Position numbers and translations under genes: made by a program
In this document: piece after piece, positions 8,474 through 14,890 of the stretch
Numbering within the stretch: the stretch's first letter is position 1
Layout of the letters: every line of letters begins with the position of its first letter
Assembly (NCBI RefSeq): GCF_003254115.1
Contig: NZ_QKZV01000001.1
Span: 1 to 64,000, forward strand
DNA from: Hydrotalea sandarakina
GTDB taxonomy: Bacteria; Bacteroidota; Bacteroidia; Chitinophagales; Chitinophagaceae
Reading direction: 5' to 3'
Length of the DNA stretch: 64,000 bases
The notes under the pieces: model-generated
What the model was told of the DNA's origin: nothing
Database searches by the model: none
What the model saw: only the letters and a program-made list of their open reading frames with translations

Positions 8474-8989
8474 ATGATAAAAAAAGTTACTGCTGATGAA
8501 ATACCATTATTGGTAGAAATTAGTCAATCTACTTTTTACCATACCTACCAAGCATTTAATACCGAACAGGATATGCAGCTTTATTTAAATAAACACATGA
8601 ATGAAGCAGCTATACGCAATGAATGGAATAGCCCCAACAATGAATTTTATTTTGCCTGGCTCAATGAAAATCTTGCAGGTTATTGTAAACTATCTTACCA
8701 TACACAACCGGATAGTTTACATTTTTCAAATGGTTTGGAAATTGCCAGGCTTTATGTTAATGAGCCTTTTAAAAAGTTAGGAATTGGTAAACAGTTTATT
8801 GCATTTGCCAAAAATTTGGCTCAACAACAAAATTTAGAACAACTTTGGTTAATTGCCTGGCAGCAGAATAAATCGGCAATTACATTTTACCAAAAAATGG
8901 GGTTTGAAATTGTAGGTGAACAACAATTTATTTTAGGTAATGATGTACAAAACGACTGGGTTTTGCGGAAATGGCTAAATGCAAAATAG
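8474..8989 (+). CDS. GNAT family N-acetyltransferase
   Basis: The 171-residue protein has the GNAT fold signature: I-A-R-L-Y-V-N followed by the acetyl-CoA loop K-K-L-G-I-G-K, and a late L-W-L-I-A-W-x-x-N-x-x-A-I-x-F-Y-x-K-M-G-F motif. The substrate is not identifiable. The ATG at 8474 (M-I-K-K-V-T-A-D-E) is preferred; 8459 is a possible alternative, and the longer frame from 8441 starts with TTG. The gene is convergent with the YeeE/YedE pair. Confidence 0.85.
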   Translation: MIKKVTADEIPLLVEISQSTFYHTYQAFNTEQDMQLYLNKHMNEAAIRNEWNSPNNEFYFAWLNENLAGYCKLSYHTQPDSLHFSNGLEIARLYVNEPFKKLGIGKQFIAFAKNLAQQQNLEQLWLIAWQQNKSAITFYQKMGFEIVGEQQFILGNDVQNDWVLRKWLNAK

Positions 8990-9013
8990 TTGGTTACGTT
9001 AATAGTGAAAACA

Positions 9014-9553
9014 CTAATGTGGCAATTTTTCCCGCACAGCACCATATACCCAAGTACCAACCATTGCGCTTAGCAGTACAACAGCAATAACGGTTATACC
9101 CGACCCGATTAAAGCGTACAATGGCCCCGGGCAAGCGCCAGTCATAGCCCAACCTAAACCAAAAATAAGCCCACCATAAATCTGTCCTTTATTAAATTGT
9201 TTTTTTACAAATTGAACAGGCTCGCCATGTATGGTTTTTAATTTCCATTTTTTTATGCACCAAACACACAATGCACCGGTAACTACGGCAGAACCTATTA
9301 CCCCATACATATGAAAACTTTGCAGGTGAAACATTTCCTGAATGCGGAACCAGGAAATAACTTCCGCTTTAATTAAAATAATGCCAAATAAAATACCTGC
9401 TGCCAAATATTTTAAATTATACCACCACGGATGTTTTAATTGACTATCATTAGTACACATGGCATCAAGACTCCTTACCTCAAAATCGGTATTATTGAGT
9501 GTATTGGTATGGTGAATAATATTAGTTGAGGATTGCTCAGTAATATTTTGCAT
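9014..9553 (-). CDS. YeeE/YedE-type membrane protein, DUF6691 half
   Basis: This 179-residue protein belongs to the YeeE/YedE sulfur-compound transporter superfamily. It has about four transmembrane helices and the hallmark G-W-A-M-T-G-A-C-P-G-P with C141. In TsuA, conserved cysteines in such loops pass thiosulfate across the membrane; here the substrate is inferred. An N-terminal extension of about 45 polar residues precedes the first helix. It starts 5 bp after the stop of the companion half, so the two probably form a single split transporter. Confidence 0.8.
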   Translation of the reverse strand: MQNITEQSSTNIIHHTNTLNNTDFEVRSLDAMCTNDSQLKHPWWYNLKYLAAGILFGIILIKAEVISWFRIQEMFHLQSFHMYGVIGSAVVTGALCVWCIKKWKLKTIHGEPVQFVKKQFNKGQIYGGLIFGLGWAMTGACPGPLYALIGSGITVIAVVLLSAMVGTWVYGAVREKLPH

Positions 9554-9558
9554 ATCAC

Positions 9559-10122
9559 TTAAAGTTTTAAAATGAAGGGTAAAATAAGATTAGCCATAAT
9601 AAATCCGCCGACCATGAAGCAAATAGTGGCAATTAGCGAGGGTAATTGTAAATTACTTAATCCGTTTATGGAATGGCCTGAAGTACAACCACCGGCATAA
9701 CGGGTACCAAATCCCACTAAAAATCCGCCAATCACCATCATGATAAATCCGCGAAGGGTGAAGAGTCCTTCCCAACTAAAAATTGCCGTTGGCACCCAGC
9801 TATTGCTTTCCTGTATTTGATAGGTTTGTAGCTGTTCCGTTAAATTAGGATTGACATTTAAGGGCATACCATTGGTTAGGTAGGAACTTGCCAACCATCC
9901 CCCTATGATAATGCCGCCAACAAAGAACAGATTCCATTGCTCTGCCTTCCAATTGTATTGAAAAAAAGGAATTTTTGCCGGCAAACAGGCCGCACACACA
10001 TGCCTTAATGAGGATGAAATGCCAAAAACTTTATTGCCTAATAATAACAATAACGGAACCATTAAGCCAATTAATGGTCCGGAAACATACCAAGGCCAAG
10101 GGGCCTGCAACCAATGAAGCAT
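9559..10122 (-). CDS. YeeE/YedE-type membrane protein
   Basis: The companion half-transporter has 187 residues and helices near 13-32, 63-80, 125-142 and 160-183. The family signature [14 protein letters not shown] places C146 in the conserved loop. A further C-A-A-C pair (43, 46) sits in the first loop. Together with the downstream DUF6691 gene it resembles one full-length YeeE divided in two. It follows ytxJ by 28 bp on the same strand, linking sulfur import to thiol redox. Confidence 0.82.
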   Translation of the reverse strand: MLHWLQAPWPWYVSGPLIGLMVPLLLLLGNKVFGISSSLRHVCAACLPAKIPFFQYNWKAEQWNLFFVGGIIIGGWLASSYLTNGMPLNVNPNLTEQLQTYQIQESNSWVPTAIFSWEGLFTLRGFIMMVIGGFLVGFGTRYAGGCTSGHSINGLSNLQLPSLIATICFMVGGFIMANLILPFILKL

Positions 10123-10150
10123 ATTTTTAATTTCCTACAAAAATAGTAGA

Positions 10151-10486
10151 TTAATGTGAAAGTGCATTCTCAACTATTTCCTCCATAGCAATGGCGAAAT
10201 GGCTTTCATGATAAACACATTGACCATTTTTAATGAGTAAAATTTGAGGAGATTCATGCTTTACCTTAAAAACTTCGGCCACTTTTGCCGACAGCGAACG
10301 ATATTGTATTAAGTCTAAATAATAGAAATCAATATCCGCTGGTGCCTCAGCTCGTTCCAAACGATGCAAAGCAGTACTACTAATACTACAGCGAGTACTA
10401 TGTTTAAAAATAACCTGTGGCTTCAGAAAGGAGGCTTCTTGTATTTGCGCTAATTGTTCTTCTGATGTAAGTGATATCCAGTTCAT
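10151..10486 (-). CDS. ytxJ: YtxJ-type monothiol bacilliredoxin
   Basis: This 111-residue thioredoxin-fold protein is of the bacillithiol-system YtxJ family. It carries K-H-S-T-R-C-S-I-S with the single active cysteine C33, and P-Q-I-L-L-I-K-N-G near the cis-proline. Such proteins are thought to remove bacillithiol from protein mixed disulfides. The start is set at M-N-W-I-S-L (10486), because the extra 32 residues of the longer frame cover the end of a separate small lipoprotein gene. It is second in a leftward cassette. Confidence 0.85.
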   Translation of the reverse strand: MNWISLTSEEQLAQIQEASFLKPQVIFKHSTRCSISSTALHRLERAEAPADIDFYYLDLIQYRSLSAKVAEVFKVKHESPQILLIKNGQCVYHESHFAIAMEEIVENALSH

Positions 10487-10523
10487 TATTGCTTTTTTAT
10501 GCAAAGCAACAAAAAAAAGCCCA

Positions 10524-10643
10524 TTAAGGTTTAAAGTAGTTTTTATTGGTGGTTGGGCAGCCTCTTCCCCGTGATGAAACACAGGAGCTGACAGTAAAAG
10601 CTACCATAACCAAAAGCACTAAGGCAATTAACATTTTTTTCAT
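10524..10643 (-). CDS. 39-residue lipoprotein
   Basis: A short gene encodes M-K-K-M-L-I-A-L, a hydrophobic stretch, the lipobox V-S-S-C (C21), and a mature peptide of only 19 residues with a second cysteine in G-C-P-T-T-N and a Y-F-K-P end. Lipidation at C21 would leave a tiny basic peptide on the membrane. It is 37 bp upstream of ytxJ with a promoter box 40 bp above its ATG, so it probably opens the ytxJ-YeeE operon. It overlaps the longer frame ahead of ytxJ in another register. The mature family is not recognised. Confidence 0.7.
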   Translation of the reverse strand: MKKMLIALVLLVMVAFTVSSCVSSRGRGCPTTNKNYFKP

Positions 10644-10664
10644 AAAATAGCTATTTGTTCAAGC

Positions 10665-10679
10665 TGCGGTTTTACCGCA
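10665..10679 (-). other. Perfect hairpin in the lipoprotein-operon leader
   Basis: TGCGGT and ACCGCA pair perfectly across a 3-base loop. The hairpin lies between the -7 box (10685-10692) and the lipoprotein ATG, so it would form at or near the 5' end of the transcript. Confidence 0.5.
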
Positions 10680-10684
10680 AAAAT

Positions 10685-10692
10685 CAAAGATA
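10685..10692 (-). promoter_or_regulatory. -7 box for the lipoprotein-ytxJ-YeeE operon
   Basis: TATCTTTG on the minus strand matches TAnnTTTG, placing the transcript start about 35 bases ahead of the lipoprotein ATG. No matching -33 element at normal spacing was found. Confidence 0.4.
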
Positions 10693-10773
10693 AGAATTCG
10701 TTACAAAATGTTGCTTTTATGCAAATTTTTTAATTATCTATGCACATTAACGAAAAAGTAGAGAATAAATTTT

Positions 10774-12138
10774 ATGCCAAATATTCATTTTATTGCCATT
10801 GGCGGCAATGTTATGCATCAGTTAGCTATTACTTTAGCGCAGAAAGGGTACCATGTAACAGGTTCGGATGATGAAATTTTTGAACCCGCTTATTCCAACT
10901 TAAAAAACGCCGGATTACTACCTAATGAATTGGGATGGTTTCCCATAAAAATTACTAATAATTTAGATGCAATTGTAGTGGGTATGCATGCAAGGGATGA
11001 TAATCCCGAATTAATGCAGGCTAAACAATTGGGTATTCCCACTTATTCTTTCCCCGAATTTATTTTTAATGAAAGCAAAAATAAAATTCGGGTAGTAATA
11101 GGGGGTAGCCATGGTAAAACTACCACAACTGCCATGGTTATGCACGTTTTAAAACAAGCCAATCTTGATTTTGATTATTTGGTGGGTGCCCAATTGAATG
11201 GTTTTCCACAATCTGTGCAACTTACCAATGCGCCTGTAATTGTGTGCGAAGGCGATGAATACCCGGCCAGCGCCTTAGATAAAAGGCCTAAATTCCACTT
11301 TCTGTTTCCCAATGTTGCCGTAATAACCGGTATAGCTTGGGATCACATTAATGTATTTCCTACGTTTGATATCTATTTGCAACAGTTTTCCATTTTCATT
11401 GAAAAAATTGAACCCGGGGGTACCTTAATTTATAATGCAGAAGATGCTACTTTAAAACAATTAGTATTACAGCAAACCCGAAAAGATATTCAATACATTC
11501 CCTACACTTTACCAACCCATAAAGTGGATGCTGGTATCACTTACATAACCATGGAAGACACTACGGTGCCCTTGAAAGTTTTTGGTAATCATAACTTGTA
11601 CAATTTACATGCTGCCTATTGGGTATGCAGAAAACTGGGGGTAACTACTGAAGTATTTTTAAAAGCTATACAAAGCTTCACAGGTGCCAGTAAACGATTA
11701 GAAGTAATATTGGCAAATGATTCCATTACCATTTTCCGCGATTTTGCCCATGCTCCCAGCAAAGTAAAAGCAACCATTGAAGCGGTAAAAACACAATACC
11801 CGCAAAGACATTTAACCGCAGTTTTTGAATTGCATACCTATAGTAGTTTAAATGCCAACTTTTTTAAAGAATACAATGGTGTATTTGAAAAAGCCGATTC
11901 CTGTGCTGTATTTTATGCCGAACATGCATTGGCCATAAAAAAAATGCCGCCCATTGATGAAACACTTTTACGAGCAGGATTTAATCAATCTAATTTAGCC
12001 ATTTTTCATAACAAGGAGGCCTTGTTAAGCTGGTTACAACAACAGCCTAAAATCAATAGCAATCTTTTATTAATGAGTAGTGGTAATTTCGATGGGTTAG
12101 ATTTGGAAGCATTAAAAAGCAATTATATCCCTAACTAA
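10774..12138 (+). CDS. mpl: UDP-N-acetylmuramate:L-Ala-gamma-D-Glu-meso-DAP ligase (Mpl)
   Basis: Mpl joins recycled murein tripeptide to UDP-MurNAc, saving peptidoglycan precursors. The Mur-ligase layout is clear: an N-terminal Rossmann region starting I-A-I-G-G-N-V-M-H, the ATP loop G-S-H-G-K-T-T-T-T at 111-119, the central domain with A-W-D-H-I-N-V-F, and the C-terminal D-F-A-H-A-P-S-K-V-K domain. A-P-S-K, where MurC would differ, and the 454-residue length favour Mpl. It implies meso-DAP peptidoglycan. Confidence 0.88.
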   Translation: MPNIHFIAIGGNVMHQLAITLAQKGYHVTGSDDEIFEPAYSNLKNAGLLPNELGWFPIKITNNLDAIVVGMHARDDNPELMQAKQLGIPTYSFPEFIFNESKNKIRVVIGGSHGKTTTTAMVMHVLKQANLDFDYLVGAQLNGFPQSVQLTNAPVIVCEGDEYPASALDKRPKFHFLFPNVAVITGIAWDHINVFPTFDIYLQQFSIFIEKIEPGGTLIYNAEDATLKQLVLQQTRKDIQYIPYTLPTHKVDAGITYITMEDTTVPLKVFGNHNLYNLHAAYWVCRKLGVTTEVFLKAIQSFTGASKRLEVILANDSITIFRDFAHAPSKVKATIEAVKTQYPQRHLTAVFELHTYSSLNANFFKEYNGVFEKADSCAVFYAEHALAIKKMPPIDETLLRAGFNQSNLAIFHNKEALLSWLQQQPKINSNLLLMSSGNFDGLDLEALKSNYIPN

Positions 12139-12190
12139 ATTTTTATTAACAACAAACTGCTTTATTTTCGTTTTCCATAAATCCTTTATT

Positions 12191-12198
12191 TATATTTG
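12191..12198 (+). promoter_or_regulatory. -7 box for the ExoX-like exonuclease
   Basis: TATATTTG matches TAnnTTTG and ends 12 bases before the preferred ATG at 12211. The predicted transcript start falls between the two candidate ATG codons (12202 and 12211), which favours the second. Confidence 0.35.
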
Positions 12199-12210
12199 AA
12201 AATGCACAAT

Positions 12211-12987
12211 ATGAAAATTCAGCTTAGCAAACCTGTTGCTACCATTGATTTAGAAACTACCGGTGTAAATATTGGTGCTGATAAAATAGTAGAGATTGCT
12301 ATTGTAAAAATTTTACCCGATGGAACCCGCCAGGTAAAAAGAAAATTAATTAATCCTGAAATGCCCATTCCAAAAGCTGCTTCCGATGTGCATGGTATTA
12401 CCAATGAAATGGTAAAAGATGCGCCCACTTTTAAGCAAGTAGCCAATGAAATAAAACAATTTATTGGAAATGCAGATTTGTGTGGTTATAATAGCAATAG
12501 GTTTGATATCCCTATGTTAATTGAAGAATTTGCCAGAGCGGGGCAGGAATTTTCTACCGAAGGCCGCAAGTTTATTGATGTGCAAAAAATATTTCATTTA
12601 AAAGAACAACGTACTTTAAGTGCAGCATATAAATTTTATTGCAACAAAAATTTAGATGGGGCACACAGTGCAGAAGCAGATGCTGTTGCCACTTGGGAAA
12701 TTTTAGAAGCACAAGTAGAAAGGTACGGCGACATTGGAACAACTACAGAAGAGTTGGCTAAATTTTCGGGTGAAGATGATATGGTTGATTTTGCTCGCAG
12801 GTTCATAAAGGTTAATGGTGTGGAAGTGTTTAATTTCGGCAAGCATAAAGGCAAGCCGGTGGTTCAGGTTTTGAAAGAAGAACCGCAATATTACGATTGG
12901 ATGATGAAAGGCGATTTCCCAATGAATACCAAGCAAAAGTTCACCGAAATATTGAATAGAACCTATTTGAAAAAAGATAAAAATTAA
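12211..12987 (+). CDS. DnaQ-like 3'-5' exonuclease with ExoX-type C-terminus (DEDDh)
   Basis: The 258-residue protein has an N-terminal exonuclease domain with T-I-D-L-E-T-T-G (D13, E15), G-Y-N-S-N-R-F-D and A-H-S-A-E-A-D, which makes it DEDDh. A C-terminal module follows, with F-N-F-G-K-H-K-G-K and Y-Y-D-W-M-M-K-G-D-F, as in ExoX-like and DUF3820 proteins, which may help bind DNA. It may act in repair or proofreading; which is not shown. The ATG at 12211 is preferred over 12202 because of the promoter position. Confidence 0.85.
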   Translation: MKIQLSKPVATIDLETTGVNIGADKIVEIAIVKILPDGTRQVKRKLINPEMPIPKAASDVHGITNEMVKDAPTFKQVANEIKQFIGNADLCGYNSNRFDIPMLIEEFARAGQEFSTEGRKFIDVQKIFHLKEQRTLSAAYKFYCNKNLDGAHSAEADAVATWEILEAQVERYGDIGTTTEELAKFSGEDDMVDFARRFIKVNGVEVFNFGKHKGKPVVQVLKEEPQYYDWMMKGDFPMNTKQKFTEILNRTYLKKDKN

Positions 12988-13075
12988 AAATCGCTGAAGA
13001 TTTGTAAATTTTAGTAAACCATTTAGCAGCTGTTTAGAAAGAACTTCGTACTTTCAGTTTTAAGATATTTATACG

Positions 13076-13858
13076 TTGGAAAAATTAGTTATCATACCTA
13101 CCTACAATGAAGTTGAAAATATTGTTTCAATAGTAGATACTGTATTTGCATTGAATCAAAATTACCATGTATTGGTAATTGATGATGGCTCGCCCGATGG
13201 TACTGCTTTGGCCGTAAAAAATTTAATGACCAAATACAAAGGATGTTTGTTTTTAGAAGAAAGAGAAGGGAAATTGGGGCTAGGTACAGCTTATATTCAT
13301 GGCTTTAGGTGGGCATTGGCTAACGGATATCAATATATATTCGAAATGGATGCCGACTTTTCCCATAATCCTAACGATTTAGAACGTTTATACGAAGCTT
13401 GTAAATACAATGGTGCAGATGTGGCTATTGGCAGCCGTTATGTGCGCGGCGGCAAAATTGAAAATTGGCCATTAGACCGTCATTTATATTCAAAAGGAGG
13501 GGCCATCTATACACGCATTATTACATTCATGCCCATCAACGACCCCACCGCAGGCTTTATTTGCTATACCCGAAAAGTATTGCAAACAATTAATTTTGAT
13601 GCCATTACTTTCGTAGGTTATGCCTTTCAAATTGAAATGAAATTTGCGGCTTGGAAATTGGGTTTTAAAATTAAAGAAGTCCCCATCACTTTCATTGATA
13701 GAAAAATTGGCGTGAGTAAAATGAGTAAAGGCATTTTAAAAGAAGGTGTATTTGGTGTTATTAAAATTCAATGGCTGAGTATGTTTAAAAACTATCGAAA
13801 AAAGGTTGCAGCCATTTCTACTCCTGAAATTGTTCAACAAGTAACTGACGTACAGTAA
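13076..13858 (+). CDS. Polyprenol-phosphate mannosyltransferase-like GT2 enzyme (DPM1-type)
   Basis: This 260-residue family 2 glycosyltransferase resembles dolichol/polyprenol-phosphate mannose synthases. It has I-I-P-T-Y-N-E at 6-12, D-D-G-S-P-D-G-T at 36-43 and the nucleotide-sugar M-D-A-D at 91-94, with no C-terminal membrane helices. It would load a sugar on a lipid carrier for envelope or protein glycosylation. Translation appears to begin at TTG: the family start M-E-K-L-V-I-I-P begins exactly there, and a stop codon lies five codons upstream in frame. Confidence 0.87.
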   Translation: MEKLVIIPTYNEVENIVSIVDTVFALNQNYHVLVIDDGSPDGTALAVKNLMTKYKGCLFLEEREGKLGLGTAYIHGFRWALANGYQYIFEMDADFSHNPNDLERLYEACKYNGADVAIGSRYVRGGKIENWPLDRHLYSKGGAIYTRIITFMPINDPTAGFICYTRKVLQTINFDAITFVGYAFQIEMKFAAWKLGFKIKEVPITFIDRKIGVSKMSKGILKEGVFGVIKIQWLSMFKNYRKKVAAISTPEIVQQVTDVQ

Positions 13859-13879
13859 TTTTTTCTTCATTTCCTTTTC

Positions 13880-14752
13880 ATGAAGCAATCGCTTATACAA
13901 CTCCACATTTCTGTTTTGTTGGCAGGATTTACCGGAATTTTAGGCGTCTTCATTCAATTAAATGAATTGCCGCTTGTTTGGTATAGAATGGGAATAACCG
14001 CCATTACTTTATTGATCATATTACTTTGGCGAAAACAGACATTCGCCATTACACCTCGGAATATATTTTTGTTTTTGAGTATTGGAGTGCTTATTGCTTT
14101 GCATTGGGTATTTTTTTATGCAAGCATTAAATTGGCTAATGTATCAATAGGGTTGGTATGCTTTGCAGCAACCTCATTCTTCACGGCTGTATTGGAGCCA
14201 TTGTTCAATCGAAAAAAAGCCCATGCAGTAGAAGTTGGTTTGGGCTTATTGAGTTTACTGGGCATCTATATTATTTTTCACTTCGATGTAAAATTTAGAA
14301 CAGGTATTTTATTTGGATTAGGTTCGGCATTAATTGCTGCTTTATTTTCCATATTCAATAAAAAAAATATTCATAAGGAAGCACCGCAAACCATTATGTT
14401 GATTGAAATGACAGGCGGGTTTTTACTTTTAACCATTTTGTTGCCTTTTTATTTACAGCAAAATCCTACAGCAAAGTGGATTCCAACGATGCCCGACTTG
14501 TTTTGGTTACTGATACTTGCCTGGCTGTGTACTGTTTTAGCCATGGAATTAATGTTGAAAGCATTGCGGAATATTTCTGCATTTACTCAAAATCTAACAT
14601 TAAATCTTGAACCGGTTTACGGTATATTATTGGCTTTTGTTTTATTTCATGAAAATAAATACTTGAACAGCAGTTTTTATTGGGGTATTTTTTGCATTGC
14701 ATTATCGGTCATCATTCAAATGCGTAGGGTAACCAAACTTTATCATACCTAA
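13880..14752 (+). CDS. EamA/DMT-family transporter
   Basis: The 290-residue integral membrane protein has about ten hydrophobic helices arranged as two EamA repeats, each ending with a conserved proline-containing helix (L-E-P-L-F-N near 114 and L-E-P-V-Y-G near 246). Such drug/metabolite transporters move small molecules across the inner membrane; the substrate cannot be read from sequence. It starts 21 bp after the glycosyltransferase stop. Confidence 0.88.
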   Translation: MKQSLIQLHISVLLAGFTGILGVFIQLNELPLVWYRMGITAITLLIILLWRKQTFAITPRNIFLFLSIGVLIALHWVFFYASIKLANVSIGLVCFAATSFFTAVLEPLFNRKKAHAVEVGLGLLSLLGIYIIFHFDVKFRTGILFGLGSALIAALFSIFNKKNIHKEAPQTIMLIEMTGGFLLLTILLPFYLQQNPTAKWIPTMPDLFWLLILAWLCTVLAMELMLKALRNISAFTQNLTLNLEPVYGILLAFVLFHENKYLNSSFYWGIFCIALSVIIQMRRVTKLYHT

Positions 14753-14890
14753 TTCCGGAACAAACAGCCGGCAAGTAAGTTACACAAGCCATTTGTGTTA
14801 ATTGAGGAACATAAAATTTCTTCACATCCGTTTATCAATAGTTTTTTATGGCATTTCCTGCATTTAATTATCTTAGTAGGTCTACAAAAA

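Noticed and set aside
12219-12446. Minus-strand open frame inside the ExoX-like exonuclease gene
   Set aside because: It lies fully opposite a well-supported gene, has no conserved motif and its composition is that expected from reverse-strand shadowing.
14869-14876. TATCTTAG upstream of the S9 peptidase, and TACCTTAG or TAACTTAG upstream of two other genes, as a variant promoter class
   Set aside because: These differ by one base from the TAnnTTTG box and lack a consistent -33 element, so three cases are not enough to support a separate class.
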